Below are positions 1-8,247 of a DNA stretch of 31,742 nucleotides, piece after piece. The notes beneath the pieces are model-generated. The model saw only the letters and a program-made list of their open reading frames with translations. It made no database searches and had not been told where the DNA came from. The position numbers and the translations under genes were made by a program. The stretch is from an uncultured Pseudomonadota bacterium (GTDB taxonomy: Bacteria; Myxococcota_A; UBA796; GCA-2862545). The stretch covers positions 1 through 31,742 of the forward strand of contig CALATR010000795.1 in assembly GCA_937891875.1 (NCBI GenBank). The letters are read 5' to 3'. How positions within the stretch are numbered: the first letter of the stretch is position 1; every line of letters begins with the position of its first letter.

Positions 1-1077
1 CTCCTCCTCGGCGAGCCGACCGAGCAGGGCCTTGGGCTCGAGCGCGATCAAGTCGGTGCAGTCGACGTCGCTGGTCTCGGTCTCGAAGGCGAGCAGCCCG
101 GAGAAGCCCTCGGACTGGTCGACGTCGATCTCGACCCAGGTCTCGGGCGGCGGCGGCGGCGCGCCGTCGGTGATCATCACCTCGCCCCTCTTCTCGCGCT
201 TCTTGCGGCGACGCTCCTCCTTCCTCGCTTCCCTCTTCGCGAGCTTCGCCTGCTTCTTCGCCTGCTTCTCGGCAGCCTTCGCCGCCGCCGCCTGCAGCGC
301 CTCGAGCCGCGCCGCCTCGGCAGCCTTCTCCGCCTCCCGGTCCGCGGCGAGCTGCTCCCGGCGCGCCATCTCCGCAGGGTCGATCTCCACCTTCTTCGTG
401 GGGTCCAGCGAGAGATCGGGCTCGGTCCACCACTCCGGCGCGATCAGCTGACCGTCGTCGCCGCGGAGGACCTTGTTCGGGAACAGCCCGCTGTCCATCC
501 AGAACGAGTCGATGACGATGCCGTCCTTGTCGACCACCTGGACGAAGTTCGGGGACTCGAGGATGCCCTTGGGCTCGAGCACCAGCCAGCCGTTGACCAG
601 CACGCCGCCGTCCTTGGGCGGGTAGAGGAACGCGCCCTCGGGCCCGGTGTACTCGGGCTCGCCGTACTCCTCGAGGCTCATGCGGAAGGGGTGGTCCTCC
701 CCCATGTCCTCGGGCCAGGGCACGTTCGCCTTCTGGTTCGCCAGGTAGGCCCAATACTGGACCGTCAGCTCGTCCTGGTCGAAGAACGCGGCCAGGGCGT
801 TCTGCCGGGCGAAGCGCGCCACGTGGTTCGGGTGCAGGCGGTCCTGGGTGCACGGCAGCTGCGCGTAGGTCAGGTCCAGCACGTTGCGAAACATGTCGAG
901 ATCGAACTCGCCCAGCGCCTGATCGGCCTTGTTCATGTTGGACACGAACTGGTTGACCGAGAACGCCGCCTCGCAGTCGTCCGCCGCAAGGGCAGGGCCC
1001 CCCGCGACAAGCGACGCGCCAGCGATGAAGGCAATCGGTGCGATCAAGTGGGTGACGAGGTGGGCGACAGCGCGCAT
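1..1077 (-). CDS. Exported protein of unknown function (runs off left edge)
   Basis: The reading frame is open from an ATG at 1077 to the window edge, giving 359 visible residues with no stop, so the C-terminus is missing. The N-terminus is a signal peptide: a hydrophobic core followed by an ALA|AD cleavage site near residue 31. The mature part begins with a soluble stretch holding Cys35 and a second Cys about 40 residues later, then a beta-looking region around residues 150-215. Residues 237-300 form an unbroken Ala/Lys/Glu/Arg-rich helix, ending in a very basic KREKR-type tail. A proline run and another folded segment follow. I recognise no family. The gene diverges from the one at 1172 and may share its promoter region. 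The exported location is well supported; the function is unknown. Confidence 0.85.
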   Translation of the reverse strand, partial: MRAVAHLVTHLIAPIAFIAGASLVAGGPALAADDCEAAFSVNQFVSNMNKADQALGEFDLDMFRNVLDLTYAQLPCTQDRLHPNHVARFARQNALAAFFDQDELTVQYWAYLANQKANVPWPEDMGEDHPFRMSLEEYGEPEYTGPEGAFLYPPKDGGVLVNGWLVLEPKGILESPNFVQVVDKDGIVIDSFWMDSGLFPNKVLRGDDGQLIAPEWWTEPDLSLDPTKKVEIDPAEMARREQLAADREAEKAAEAARLEALQAAAAKAAEKQAKKQAKLAKREARKEERRRKKREKRGEVMITDGAPPPPPETWVEIDVDQSEGFSGLLAFETETSDVDCTDLIALEPKALLGRLAEEE

Positions 1078-1132
1078 GGAAGCGGGCTCCGAGCACGAGG
1101 GTTGGCACGTGGACGACCACGCGGCGGGGGCC

Positions 1133-1142
1133 GAGTATACTC
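1133..1142. promoter_or_regulatory. Palindromic candidate -10 element between divergent genes
   Basis: GAGTATACTC is a perfect 10-bp palindrome in the 94-bp gap between two divergent start codons. Because of the symmetry it gives TATACT, a 5/6 match to the sigma-70 -10 box, on both strands: 1136-1141 on plus and 1139-1134 on minus. It is one of the few AT-rich spots in the gap. No convincing -35 box lies at 16-18 bp on either side, so the promoter call is tentative. Confidence 0.35.
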
Positions 1143-1171
1143 CACCCGACGGTCACCACGCAGGAGGACCC

Positions 1172-1678
1172 ATGCCTCGCCTCTCGACCAGCTTGCTCGT
1201 CTGCGCCGCGGTGGCGCTCGGCAGCACGGTCGCCTCCCCCGACGCGCTCGCCGGAGAGCGCGGCCGCACGGTCACCGTGCACGTGGTCGACACCCTCGGC
1301 AACCCGATCAAGAACGCCAACGTGCGCGTTCCCGGCACCGAGGGACGGACCCGGGTCAACGGCAACGGCGACTGGACCATCACCGAGAAGGACAAGCTCT
1401 ACACCGTCGAAGGTGACGAGTTCCTGTTCACGAAGAACCTGATGGCCGAGTTCCACGTCAGCGCGCCGGAGTTCCACGCGCGGTCGGTGCAGTACCGGAT
1501 CCGCGGTCGCATGAACTACGTCACCGTCGCTCTGCGCAAGATGCCCGAGCCCACGGAGCCGCTCGAGAAGACGGACGACCAGGATCTGCTGATCCGCTGG
1601 TTCCAGCGCACCGAGGTCGAAGAGGCCCCCGAAGGCGCGCCACCGCCCGATCGCGCGCCGGAGCCCGAAGGCGGCTGA
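1172..1678 (+). CDS. Small exported protein with carboxypeptidase-regulatory-like beta domain
   Basis: This 168-residue protein starts at ATG 1172, which has a strong AGGAGG at 1162-1167. The frame is open further upstream but those starts lack a ribosome site. Residues 1-27 form a signal peptide (hydrophobic core, cleavage near DALAG). The mature part runs TVTVHVVDTLGNPI, then NANVRVPG and TRVNGNGDW. This is the beta-sandwich pattern of carboxypeptidase regulatory-like or PEGA-type domains, in which a modifiable surface loop is followed by an Asn/Gly turn. The last 40 residues are acidic and Pro-rich and are probably disordered. No catalytic motif is visible. It probably acts in the periplasm or at the cell surface as a structural or binding module. 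The gene diverges from the exported protein at 1077. Confidence 0.85.
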   Translation: MPRLSTSLLVCAAVALGSTVASPDALAGERGRTVTVHVVDTLGNPIKNANVRVPGTEGRTRVNGNGDWTITEKDKLYTVEGDEFLFTKNLMAEFHVSAPEFHARSVQYRIRGRMNYVTVALRKMPEPTEPLEKTDDQDLLIRWFQRTEVEEAPEGAPPPDRAPEPEGG

Positions 1679-1738
1679 GCGTGAACGCTCGCGCGAGGCT
1701 GTACCTCACACTGGGGCGGCCGATGGAATAAGCGCTGA

Positions 1739-1751
1739 TACCTCCGAGGTA
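1739..1751. promoter_or_regulatory. Short inverted repeat over the ribosome site of the Ig-repeat lipoprotein gene
   Basis: TACCTC-C-GAGGTA is a 13-bp palindrome whose right arm contains the ribosome site (GAGGT, 1746-1750) of the gene at 1756. A further copy of the left arm (GTACCTC) lies at 1701-1707. It could be an operator or could partly mask the ribosome site, but 13 bp is short enough to be chance. Confidence 0.2.
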
Positions 1752-1755
1752 CCCG

Positions 1756-4700
1756 ATGCGCTTTGTCCTGCTGCCCTCCGTCCTGTTGCTCGCCGCCTGT
1801 GATGGCGACCAGGGCCTCGTCGTGCACAACGAGGATCCCACCGCCACCTTCACCGCACCCCAGGACGGCGCGACCGTGCTGGAGGGGCGGACCGTGACCC
1901 TCACCGGACGCGTGTCCGACGACAACGACCGCCGCAGTGAGCTGGTCGCCGGCTTCGAGGTGGAGGGCCGCGCCCTGTGCGCCAAGGGACCCCCCGCCGA
2001 GGGAGGCGAGGTGCGCTGCGACACCACCTTCCCCGCCGGGCAGACCGTCGTGACCCTGGTCGTCGTGGACCCGAACGACGCCACCGGCCAGGCGTCCATC
2101 ACCCTCGACGTGCTGCCCACCGAGGCGCCGGTCGTCACCCTGGCCGCACCCACCGCGGACGGCACCTACTACACCGACCAGCCGATCACCCTGCAGGGCA
2201 CGGTCGCCGACGCCGAGGACGACGTGCAGGACCTGGACGTCGACGTCGCGTCCGATCTGGCTGGCCCCCTGGACGCCGGGCTCACGTTCGGCTCGGATGG
2301 GAGCTTCGACGGGCAGATCTCACTGGACCCGGGCACCCACGTCCTGACCGTCAGCGCGTCCGACACCGACGACAAGTCCGGCAGCGCCTCGGTCATGATC
2401 ACGGTGCGCGAGCCCAACGTCGCCCCCACGTGCCGGCTGACCACGACGCCCGGCGCCAGCGAGACCGGCCTGAACGCGCGCTTCGACGCCACCGCGACCG
2501 ACCCGGATCAGGACGACAAGACGCTCGTCGCCACGTTCACCTCGGACCGCGACGGGGAGCTCGGCACCCGCAACCCCAACGCCCGGGGCGAGCTGACGTT
2601 CTCGACCACCGCGCTGTCCGCGGGCCCGCACACGATCACCCTGGAAGTGACCGACAACGCCGGCGCCACCTGCTCCGACACCGTCGCGTGGGCGGTCGGC
2701 CAGCCTCCCGATCTGACCGTCACCAGCCCCACCGCGGGCGTGCGCGTGACCGAGGGGGACAAGGTCGCCTTCGAGCTGTCGGTCACCGATCCCGACGACC
2801 CCGAGACCGACCTCGACGTCACCATCGACAGCGACCGCGACGGGCGCATCGCGACCCTGACCCCGGACAGCAGCGGTGCTGCCGGCATCATCCTGGACAC
2901 CCTCTCCCGCGGAACCCACAGCCTGACGATGCGGGTCACCGATCCGACCGGGCTGTACCGCGAGGTCCGCCAGACCCTCATCGTCAACGGCGTGCCCAGC
3001 AAGGCGGTGATCTCGCTCTCCCCGGACCCCGCCCGCACCGGGGACGACCTGACGGTCAGCCTGGACACCCCCAGCGTCGATCCCGACGGCGACCCGGTCA
3101 CCTACACCTACGCGTGGCAGCGCGACGGCACGCCGTCCTCTGCGAGCACGACCGCCACCCTGCCGGCGAGCGCCACGGCGAAGGGCGAGACCTGGGCCGT
3201 CACCGTCACCCCGTCGGACGGCTTCATCAGCGGCCCGGCGACCAGCACCGCACTGATCATCGCCAACACGGCCCCGACCACGGGCACGCCGACCCTGTCG
3301 GACTCCGCCCCGACCGTCGAGGACACGCTCACCTGCACCCCCGTGGGCGCCACCGATGCCGACGGCGACAGCGTCACCCACAGCTACAGCTGGGCGGTCA
3401 ACGGCACCGCCACCGGCGACTCCACCGCCACCTTCGACGTCTCCACGACGACCCGCGGCGACAGCATCACCTGCACGGTCACGCCCAGCGACGGCACCGA
3501 CACCGGCACCGCCATGACGTCCGCCGCCGCCACGGTCGGCAACGCCCTGCCCAGCATCTCCAGCGCCAGCGTCAGCCCCTCCGCGCCGACCGCCGACGAG
3601 ACGCTCACCTGCAGCTACAGCGGCTTCTCCGATCCCGACGGCGACAGCGACAGCTCGACCTACGAGTGGACCGTCGACGGCTCCGTCGTCGGCAGCGCGT
3701 CGACCCTCACCGGCAGCTTCGCCAAGGGCGACACCGTCACCTGCACCGTCACGCCCTTCGATGGCATCGACAGCGGCACCGACGTCTCCGCCGACGTGAC
3801 CGCGGTCAACAAGGCACCGAGCATCACCGGGGTCAGCATCTCGCCGACCACCGCGGACACGACCGACGCCCTCACCTGCTCGTGGACCGGCTTCTCCGAT
3901 GTCGACGGCGACAGCGACGCCAGCACCATCTCCTGGACCATCGGCGGCAGCGAGGTCGGCACCGCGGCGACCCTGCCCGCGGGCACGGCGAAGAAGGGCG
4001 AAGAGGTGACCTGCACGGTCACCCCGTCCGACGGCACCGACACCGGCACCGCCATGGACGCGAAGATCACCCTCGACAACGCCATTCCGAGCGTGTCGTC
4101 GGTGAGCATCACCCCCAGCTCGCCGACGGTCGAGGACACCCTGACCTGCAGCTGGACCTTCTCTGATCCCGACGGCGACGGCGACAGCAGCACCGTCGGC
4201 TGGACCCGGAGCAGCACCCTGCTGGGCACGGAGACCACGCTGTCGACGGGCTTCGCGAAGGGCGACAGCATCACCTGCACGGTCACACCGAACGACGGCA
4301 CCGACACCGGCACCACCCAGACCAGCGTCATCAGCATCGTCAACGCGGCCCCCAAGGCGCCCACCGTGAGCTTCTCGCCGAGCGAGTGGATCGACGGGAT
4401 CACCAGCTTGTCCGAGCTCTCCTGCGTGGCGACGGGCGCGTCCGACCCCGACGGCGACTCGCTCACCACCACCTACGCCTGGTACGTCAACAGCACGCTC
4501 ACCGCGACGCTGTCGTCGACGCCCAGCGACCTGGACGCCACGCAGTTCACCGCCGAGGACGAGGTCGAGTGCGAGGTCACGGTGGACGACGGCGCCCTGT
4601 CGGCGACCGCGTCCGAGACCATCGACATCTTCGAGCAGCCCGACTGGGGCGCCATCCAGTTTCCGTGCTCCCAGACCGCGACGGCCAGCACCTCGTTCGA

Positions 4701-5055
4701 CGTGTACGGCCGGGTCTACATGGGCGGCGTCACCGACGGCAGCGGCATGGGGGCTGGCATCCTGGGCGAGGCGGGCATCGGCCCCGACGGCAGCGACCCC
4801 AGCAGCGACCTGACCGGCTGGACCTTCACCGCGGGCGCCTACAACGGCGACCTCGGCAACGACGACGAGTACAAGGCCTCGCTGACCGCGCCGGGCACCG
4901 CGGGCGACTACGACGTCGCCTGGCGCTTCTCCGCCGACGGCGGCCTGTCCTGGATCTACGTCGATCAGCACAGCAGCTGCGGTGCCGGGCTCACCGGCTA
5001 CACGGACGGTTACAGCGCGGCCAACTCCACCCCGTTGACCGTTACCAGCCCCTGA
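1756..5055 (+). CDS. Large Ig-like repeat surface lipoprotein
   Basis: This 1,099-residue protein starts at ATG 1756 with GAGGT five bases upstream. The signal peptide ends in a lipobox (LLAAC, Cys15), so it should be a lipoprotein. Residues ~26-412 hold four diverged Ig/cadherin-like beta modules of ~95 residues, each with a D-rich DPD or DTDD turn. Residues 413-~960 hold six more regular ~90-residue modules. Their pattern is a TLTC strand, an SDPDGDSDSS Asp-rich turn, an EWTVDG strand and a GDTVTCTVTPSDGTDTGT end. The last five modules each carry two Cys placed like an Ig disulfide; the first lacks them. The C-terminal ~130 residues (GNDDEY, WRFSADGGLSWIYVD) resemble a beta module I associate with myxobacterial secreted enzymes, recalled from memory. 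No catalytic residues are apparent. An adhesin or surface-scaffold role is inferred from the architecture. Confidence 0.85.
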   Translation: MRFVLLPSVLLLAACDGDQGLVVHNEDPTATFTAPQDGATVLEGRTVTLTGRVSDDNDRRSELVAGFEVEGRALCAKGPPAEGGEVRCDTTFPAGQTVVTLVVVDPNDATGQASITLDVLPTEAPVVTLAAPTADGTYYTDQPITLQGTVADAEDDVQDLDVDVASDLAGPLDAGLTFGSDGSFDGQISLDPGTHVLTVSASDTDDKSGSASVMITVREPNVAPTCRLTTTPGASETGLNARFDATATDPDQDDKTLVATFTSDRDGELGTRNPNARGELTFSTTALSAGPHTITLEVTDNAGATCSDTVAWAVGQPPDLTVTSPTAGVRVTEGDKVAFELSVTDPDDPETDLDVTIDSDRDGRIATLTPDSSGAAGIILDTLSRGTHSLTMRVTDPTGLYREVRQTLIVNGVPSKAVISLSPDPARTGDDLTVSLDTPSVDPDGDPVTYTYAWQRDGTPSSASTTATLPASATAKGETWAVTVTPSDGFISGPATSTALIIANTAPTTGTPTLSDSAPTVEDTLTCTPVGATDADGDSVTHSYSWAVNGTATGDSTATFDVSTTTRGDSITCTVTPSDGTDTGTAMTSAAATVGNALPSISSASVSPSAPTADETLTCSYSGFSDPDGDSDSSTYEWTVDGSVVGSASTLTGSFAKGDTVTCTVTPFDGIDSGTDVSADVTAVNKAPSITGVSISPTTADTTDALTCSWTGFSDVDGDSDASTISWTIGGSEVGTAATLPAGTAKKGEEVTCTVTPSDGTDTGTAMDAKITLDNAIPSVSSVSITPSSPTVEDTLTCSWTFSDPDGDGDSSTVGWTRSSTLLGTETTLSTGFAKGDSITCTVTPNDGTDTGTTQTSVISIVNAAPKAPTVSFSPSEWIDGITSLSELSCVATGASDPDGDSLTTTYAWYVNSTLTATLSSTPSDLDATQFTAEDEVECEVTVDDGALSATASETIDIFEQPDWGAIQFPCSQTATASTSFDVYGRVYMGGVTDGSGMGAGILGEAGIGPDGSDPSSDLTGWTFTAGAYNGDLGNDDEYKASLTAPGTAGDYDVAWRFSADGGLSWIYVDQHSSCGAGLTGYTDGYSAANSTPLTVTSP
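2992..4635 (+). repeat. Six tandem ~90-residue Ig-like repeat units inside the lipoprotein gene
   Basis: Units of about 264-280 bp follow each other in frame. The similarity reaches the DNA level. A 28-bp stretch ending in the ACCGCCATG sequence is identical at 3489-3516 and 4029-4056, exactly 540 bp apart (two 270-bp units), and its first 22 bp recur at 4293-4314. This suggests expansion by tandem duplication and leaves the array open to contraction by recombination. Confidence 0.8.
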
Positions 5056-5077
5056 GGGGCGCCGCCCGGGAGACAGC

Positions 5078-5719
5078 ATGGCGCGACGACTGTCGGCTCA
5101 GGAACGCCGCCAGCAGCTGATCCGCGTCGGGCGGAAGGTGTTCGCGACCAACGGCTACGAGGGCACGACGGTCGAGGAGATCGCCCGGCGCGCCAAGGTC
5201 AGCAAGCCGATCGTCTACGAGCACTTCGGCGGCAAGGAGGGCCTGTACGCCGTGGTCGTCGACCGCTCGATGGCCGACCTCACCGAGCGGATCATCGGCG
5301 CCATCCAGCGGGGCACGCCCAGGCAGCGGGTGGAGGGCGCAGCGCTCGCCTTCATGACCTGGGTGAAGGACGAGCCGGACGGCTTCATGGTGCTGCTCCG
5401 GGACAAGCCCAACAGCCGGGCCGGGGGCATGGCCGGCCTGATGCACGACCTGGCCGATCACGTGAGCGACGTGTTCGCCGAGCAGTTCGTGGCCAGCGGG
5501 TACGACCGCCGCATGGCCGGCCTGTACGCCCGGATGCTGGTCGGCATGGTCGCGTTTGCCGGCGAGTGGTGGCTCGAGACCCGCCGCGCTCCGCCGCCCG
5601 AGGTCGTGGCCAGCCACGTGTCCGCCATGGCCTACATGGGTCTGCGCCACCTGCCGTCGGAACCGGCGCCCATCGATCGGTCGACCCTGCTCCCGCCCCC
5701 CGAAGAGGAGTCCCCATGA
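5078..5719 (+). CDS. TetR-family transcriptional regulator
   Basis: This 213-residue protein starts at ATG 5078 with GGGAGA at 5068-5073. Residues 1-55 are a classic TetR N-terminal domain. A basic helix (RRQQLIRVGRKVF) is followed by NGYEGTTVEEIARRAKVSKPIVYEHFGGKEGLY, shown here in words as the helix-turn-helix at about residues 26-57 with its YEHF recognition element. The remaining ~150 residues are the helical ligand and dimerisation domain, with no readable ligand specificity. The length is normal for the family. Its stop codon overlaps the next start (ATGA), so the regulator is translated together with the 295-residue protein and probably controls the downstream genes to 9870 and itself. 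The target site and inducer cannot be read from the sequence. Confidence 0.95.
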   Translation: MARRLSAQERRQQLIRVGRKVFATNGYEGTTVEEIARRAKVSKPIVYEHFGGKEGLYAVVVDRSMADLTERIIGAIQRGTPRQRVEGAALAFMTWVKDEPDGFMVLLRDKPNSRAGGMAGLMHDLADHVSDVFAEQFVASGYDRRMAGLYARMLVGMVAFAGEWWLETRRAPPPEVVASHVSAMAYMGLRHLPSEPAPIDRSTLLPPPEEESP

Positions 5720-6603
5720 GCGGCGGACACGCCCACGCCGACGTGATGGTCGAGGCCGGGCTGGCCGTGCCCGCCCGCCTGCCCGTGCTGCTGACCTCGC
5801 TGATCGGAGCCGGCGACAGGGTGCTCGACCCGACCGACCGCGCCGGCCTGCATCCGCTGGTCATCCCGCTGGTCGGCGAGACCGACGGCTCGGTCATCGG
5901 CATGCTGCGCTGGCCCACCCCGGATCCCGGGATGCAGATGCCGCTGGTCCGCCAGCGCCCCGACCACCCCGAGACCCTCGACCTGGTGGCGATCTCGACC
6001 GATGCCTGGCTGCACCGCGACCTGGCCATGCGTGAGTCCGCCGGGGAGCGCCTGCCCGACGCGCTGCTCGACGCGGTGAACGCCCCCGGCGAGCTCTACT
6101 ACGCCGGCCAGCTCGAGGGCTCCGGCCTGCCGCTCAAGGCCTACCTGCTGCTGAAGGTCGGCGAGACCCACGCCTTCTTCGAGGAGCTCGTCGAGGCCCA
6201 CCTGGACAAGGGCGACGAGACCGCCGCCGCCGTCACCGCCGATCGCGCCTGTCGCCAGGACCACGGCTGGGCCCGCCCGTGGGTCTTCCGCGCCCACCTG
6301 CTCGAGCGCCTGGGTCAGCACGACGAGGCCCGCGACACCGCCCGCCTCGCGCTGGCCGAGCCGGTCTGGACCTTCGGCCACCCCTTCGAGCCCCTCGCGC
6401 GCCTCGCCGGCTGGCAGAAGATCACGTCCATCGCCTACCAGAAGCTGGCGGACAACGCCGACAAACCGCCCGCGGACCGCGCCGCACACCGCATGGACCA
6501 GACCGCCATCGACGGCGGCGACTGGGACGCCATCCGCGACGAGCTGGCCGGGCTGTACCGGGAAGCCGGGCTCGAAGGGGTGGCGCGGCTGGTCCGGGGG
6601 TGA
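5716..6603 (+). CDS. Soluble protein of unknown function co-translated with TetR gene
   Basis: This 295-residue protein starts at ATG 5716, which overlaps the TetR stop (ATGA) and has AGAGGAG at 5704-5710. There is no signal peptide, so it is cytoplasmic. The N-terminal half is mixed alpha/beta (PARLPVLLTSLIGAG, HPLVIPLVGETDGSVIGMLRW). From about residue 130 it becomes a run of amphipathic helices (AFFEELVEAHLDKGDETAAAV, split here by a loop, then WVFRAHLLERLGQHDEARDTA), spaced like TPR hairpins. I cannot place it in a named family and see no catalytic motif. Its position between a TetR gene and two solute-binding proteins, with only a 32-bp gap to the next gene, suggests it belongs to the same transcription unit. 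A protein-interaction role for the helical half is an inference. Confidence 0.85.
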   Translation: MSGGHAHADVMVEAGLAVPARLPVLLTSLIGAGDRVLDPTDRAGLHPLVIPLVGETDGSVIGMLRWPTPDPGMQMPLVRQRPDHPETLDLVAISTDAWLHRDLAMRESAGERLPDALLDAVNAPGELYYAGQLEGSGLPLKAYLLLKVGETHAFFEELVEAHLDKGDETAAAVTADRACRQDHGWARPWVFRAHLLERLGQHDEARDTARLALAEPVWTFGHPFEPLARLAGWQKITSIAYQKLADNADKPPADRAAHRMDQTAIDGGDWDAIRDELAGLYREAGLEGVARLVRG

Positions 6604-6635
6604 GGCTGCGGTAGGCTCTCCCGCACGGAGGGAGC

Positions 6636-8231
6636 ATGCGCGCATGGGCCTGGTCGATCGGAGTGGCCACGGCCATCTCCGCAGCACACGCGGGTGAGCC
6701 GCGCGACACGGTGGTGATCGCCGTCGGCGCCGAGCCGGACACCTTCATCCCGCCCCTGTCGAACAGCGCCGCGGGCTACCTGGTGCAGGACCTCATCTAC
6801 GAGCCGCTGGTCGAGAGCCGGTTCGACTGCCGCCTCAGCTACCACCCGCGGCTCGCCAAGGTGCGCACCGGAGACGACGGCCGGATCGACCTCACCCTGC
6901 GCGGCTACGGCGCCTGGCCCGACGGCACGCCCGTGAGCGCCCTCGACGTGCGGACCGCGTGGGACGTCATCGCCGATCCCGCCTACGCGAGCCCGCGGAT
7001 CGCCTACGTCGACCGCATCGGCCAGCCCATCATCGACGCGCCGAACCGCCTGCACTTCCAGCCACCCGCCCCCCTCGACGAGACCACCGCGCTGTCCATG
7101 GCGACGATGTACTACCTGCCGGCCCACCTGGTCGCCGGGCTCGAGCCAGACGCGCTCCGTGACCACCCCCTCGCCCGCTCTCCCATGCCCACCGGCCCGT
7201 GGACCCTGGCCGAGTGGGAGCCCCGCCGCCACCTGGTCTTCCGCCCGAACCCGCTCTATCGGGGACCACGCCGCTACCGCCCGCACCTGGCCGCGGTGCG
7301 CTTCGAGCTGATCCCCGAGTACGAGACCCGCATCCTCAAGCTCCAGCGCGGCGAGATCGACGTGCTCGAGGGCCTCAGGATCCGGGATCTGGCCCCGCTG
7401 CGAGCCGCCCGCCCCGACGTGACGCTGCACCGCCGCGGCTATCGCTTCATGGACTATGTGGCCTGGAACCTCGATCGTGCGCCGTTCGACGACCTGCGGG
7501 TCCGCCGGGCGTTCGCCCACGCGGTCGACATCGAGGCGATCATCGCCGACCAGCTCACCGACGAGACCGGCGAGCGCTACGGCCAGCCCGCCGTCAGCAC
7601 GTTCACCCCCGAGCTGTGCGACCTGCGCCCGGACATCACCCCGCTCGCCCACGACCCCGACCGCGCCCGCGCCCTGCTCGACGAGGCCGGCTGGGTCGAC
7701 TCCGACGGCGACGGGGTGCGGGACCGGGACGGCGAGCCCCTGACGTTCCGCCTCGTGACCAACCGCGAGAACGAGCGCCGCCGTCGGGCCAGCGCCACGA
7801 TCCAGGCCGCCCTCGGCGAGATCGGCGTGCAGGTCGACGTCGACGCGATCGAGTTCAACGCCATGATGGGCCGGGCGCATCGGCGCGACTTCGACGCCCT
7901 GCTCGCCGGGTGGAGCGCCGCCCTGTTCCCCGATCCCTCGCCCTTCTGGACCACCGGCGCGGGCTTCAACTACCCGGGCTACTCCGACCCCGAGGTCGAT
8001 GCCCTCATCGCCCGCGGCCTCGCCACGCGCGACCCGGCCGAGGCCGCCCCCATCTGGCAGGAGGTCCAGGAGCGGATCTACGCCGACCAGCCCTACCTCT
8101 TCCTCTACTGGCGCGACGAGGTCATCGCGATCGACGGCCGCTTCCAGGGCGCCGAGCCCAACGTGCTCCACGCCTACCCCGACCTGCACCGCTGGCGCGT
8201 GCCCGCGGGGGAGGTCAAGTACGGGAAGTAG
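6636..8231 (+). CDS. Family-5 (oligopeptide/nickel-type) solute-binding protein, first of a tandem pair
   Basis: This 531-residue protein starts at ATG 6636 with GGAGGGAG directly upstream. Residues 1-19 are a Sec signal peptide (cleavage AHA|G). The mature protein follows the SBP_bac_5 layout: an opening VVIAVGAEPDTFIPPLSNS, LIYEPLVES, LRGYGAWPDGTPVSALDV, PTGPWTLAEWEP, then the YVAWNLDRAPFDDLRVRRA motif region, shown here in separate pieces. An Asp-rich DSDGDGVRDRDG loop sits at 355-366, and a conserved end IYADQPYLFLYW starts at 481. Family members bind peptides, nickel complexes or other solutes for an ABC importer, or act as periplasmic receptors. No lipobox is present, so it is probably a free periplasmic protein. 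No permease or ATPase gene is visible nearby. The ligand is unknown. Confidence 0.92.
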   Translation: MRAWAWSIGVATAISAAHAGEPRDTVVIAVGAEPDTFIPPLSNSAAGYLVQDLIYEPLVESRFDCRLSYHPRLAKVRTGDDGRIDLTLRGYGAWPDGTPVSALDVRTAWDVIADPAYASPRIAYVDRIGQPIIDAPNRLHFQPPAPLDETTALSMATMYYLPAHLVAGLEPDALRDHPLARSPMPTGPWTLAEWEPRRHLVFRPNPLYRGPRRYRPHLAAVRFELIPEYETRILKLQRGEIDVLEGLRIRDLAPLRAARPDVTLHRRGYRFMDYVAWNLDRAPFDDLRVRRAFAHAVDIEAIIADQLTDETGERYGQPAVSTFTPELCDLRPDITPLAHDPDRARALLDEAGWVDSDGDGVRDRDGEPLTFRLVTNRENERRRRASATIQAALGEIGVQVDVDAIEFNAMMGRAHRRDFDALLAGWSAALFPDPSPFWTTGAGFNYPGYSDPEVDALIARGLATRDPAEAAPIWQEVQERIYADQPYLFLYWRDEVIAIDGRFQGAEPNVLHAYPDLHRWRVPAGEVKYGK

Positions 8232-8247
8232 AGTCTGTGGGGGGCAC

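Noticed and set aside
5048..5060. GCCCC-TGA-GGGGC hairpin over the stop codon of the Ig-repeat lipoprotein gene as a terminator.
   Set aside because: Only a 5-bp stem, a 3-base loop and no T-tract; the TetR ribosome site follows within 8 bases.
2320..5079. Very long open frame antisense to the Ig-repeat lipoprotein gene (minus strand).
   Set aside because: It is an effect of GC-rich codons: stops are rare on the opposite strand. The translation is Gly/Arg/Ala/Val-rich with no domain, while the plus frame has a lipobox and clear repeats.
7698..7733. DSDGDGVRDRDG loop of the solute-binding proteins as an unusual calcium site.
   Set aside because: An Asp/Gly-rich loop at this place is common in family-5 binding proteins, so it is not distinctive.
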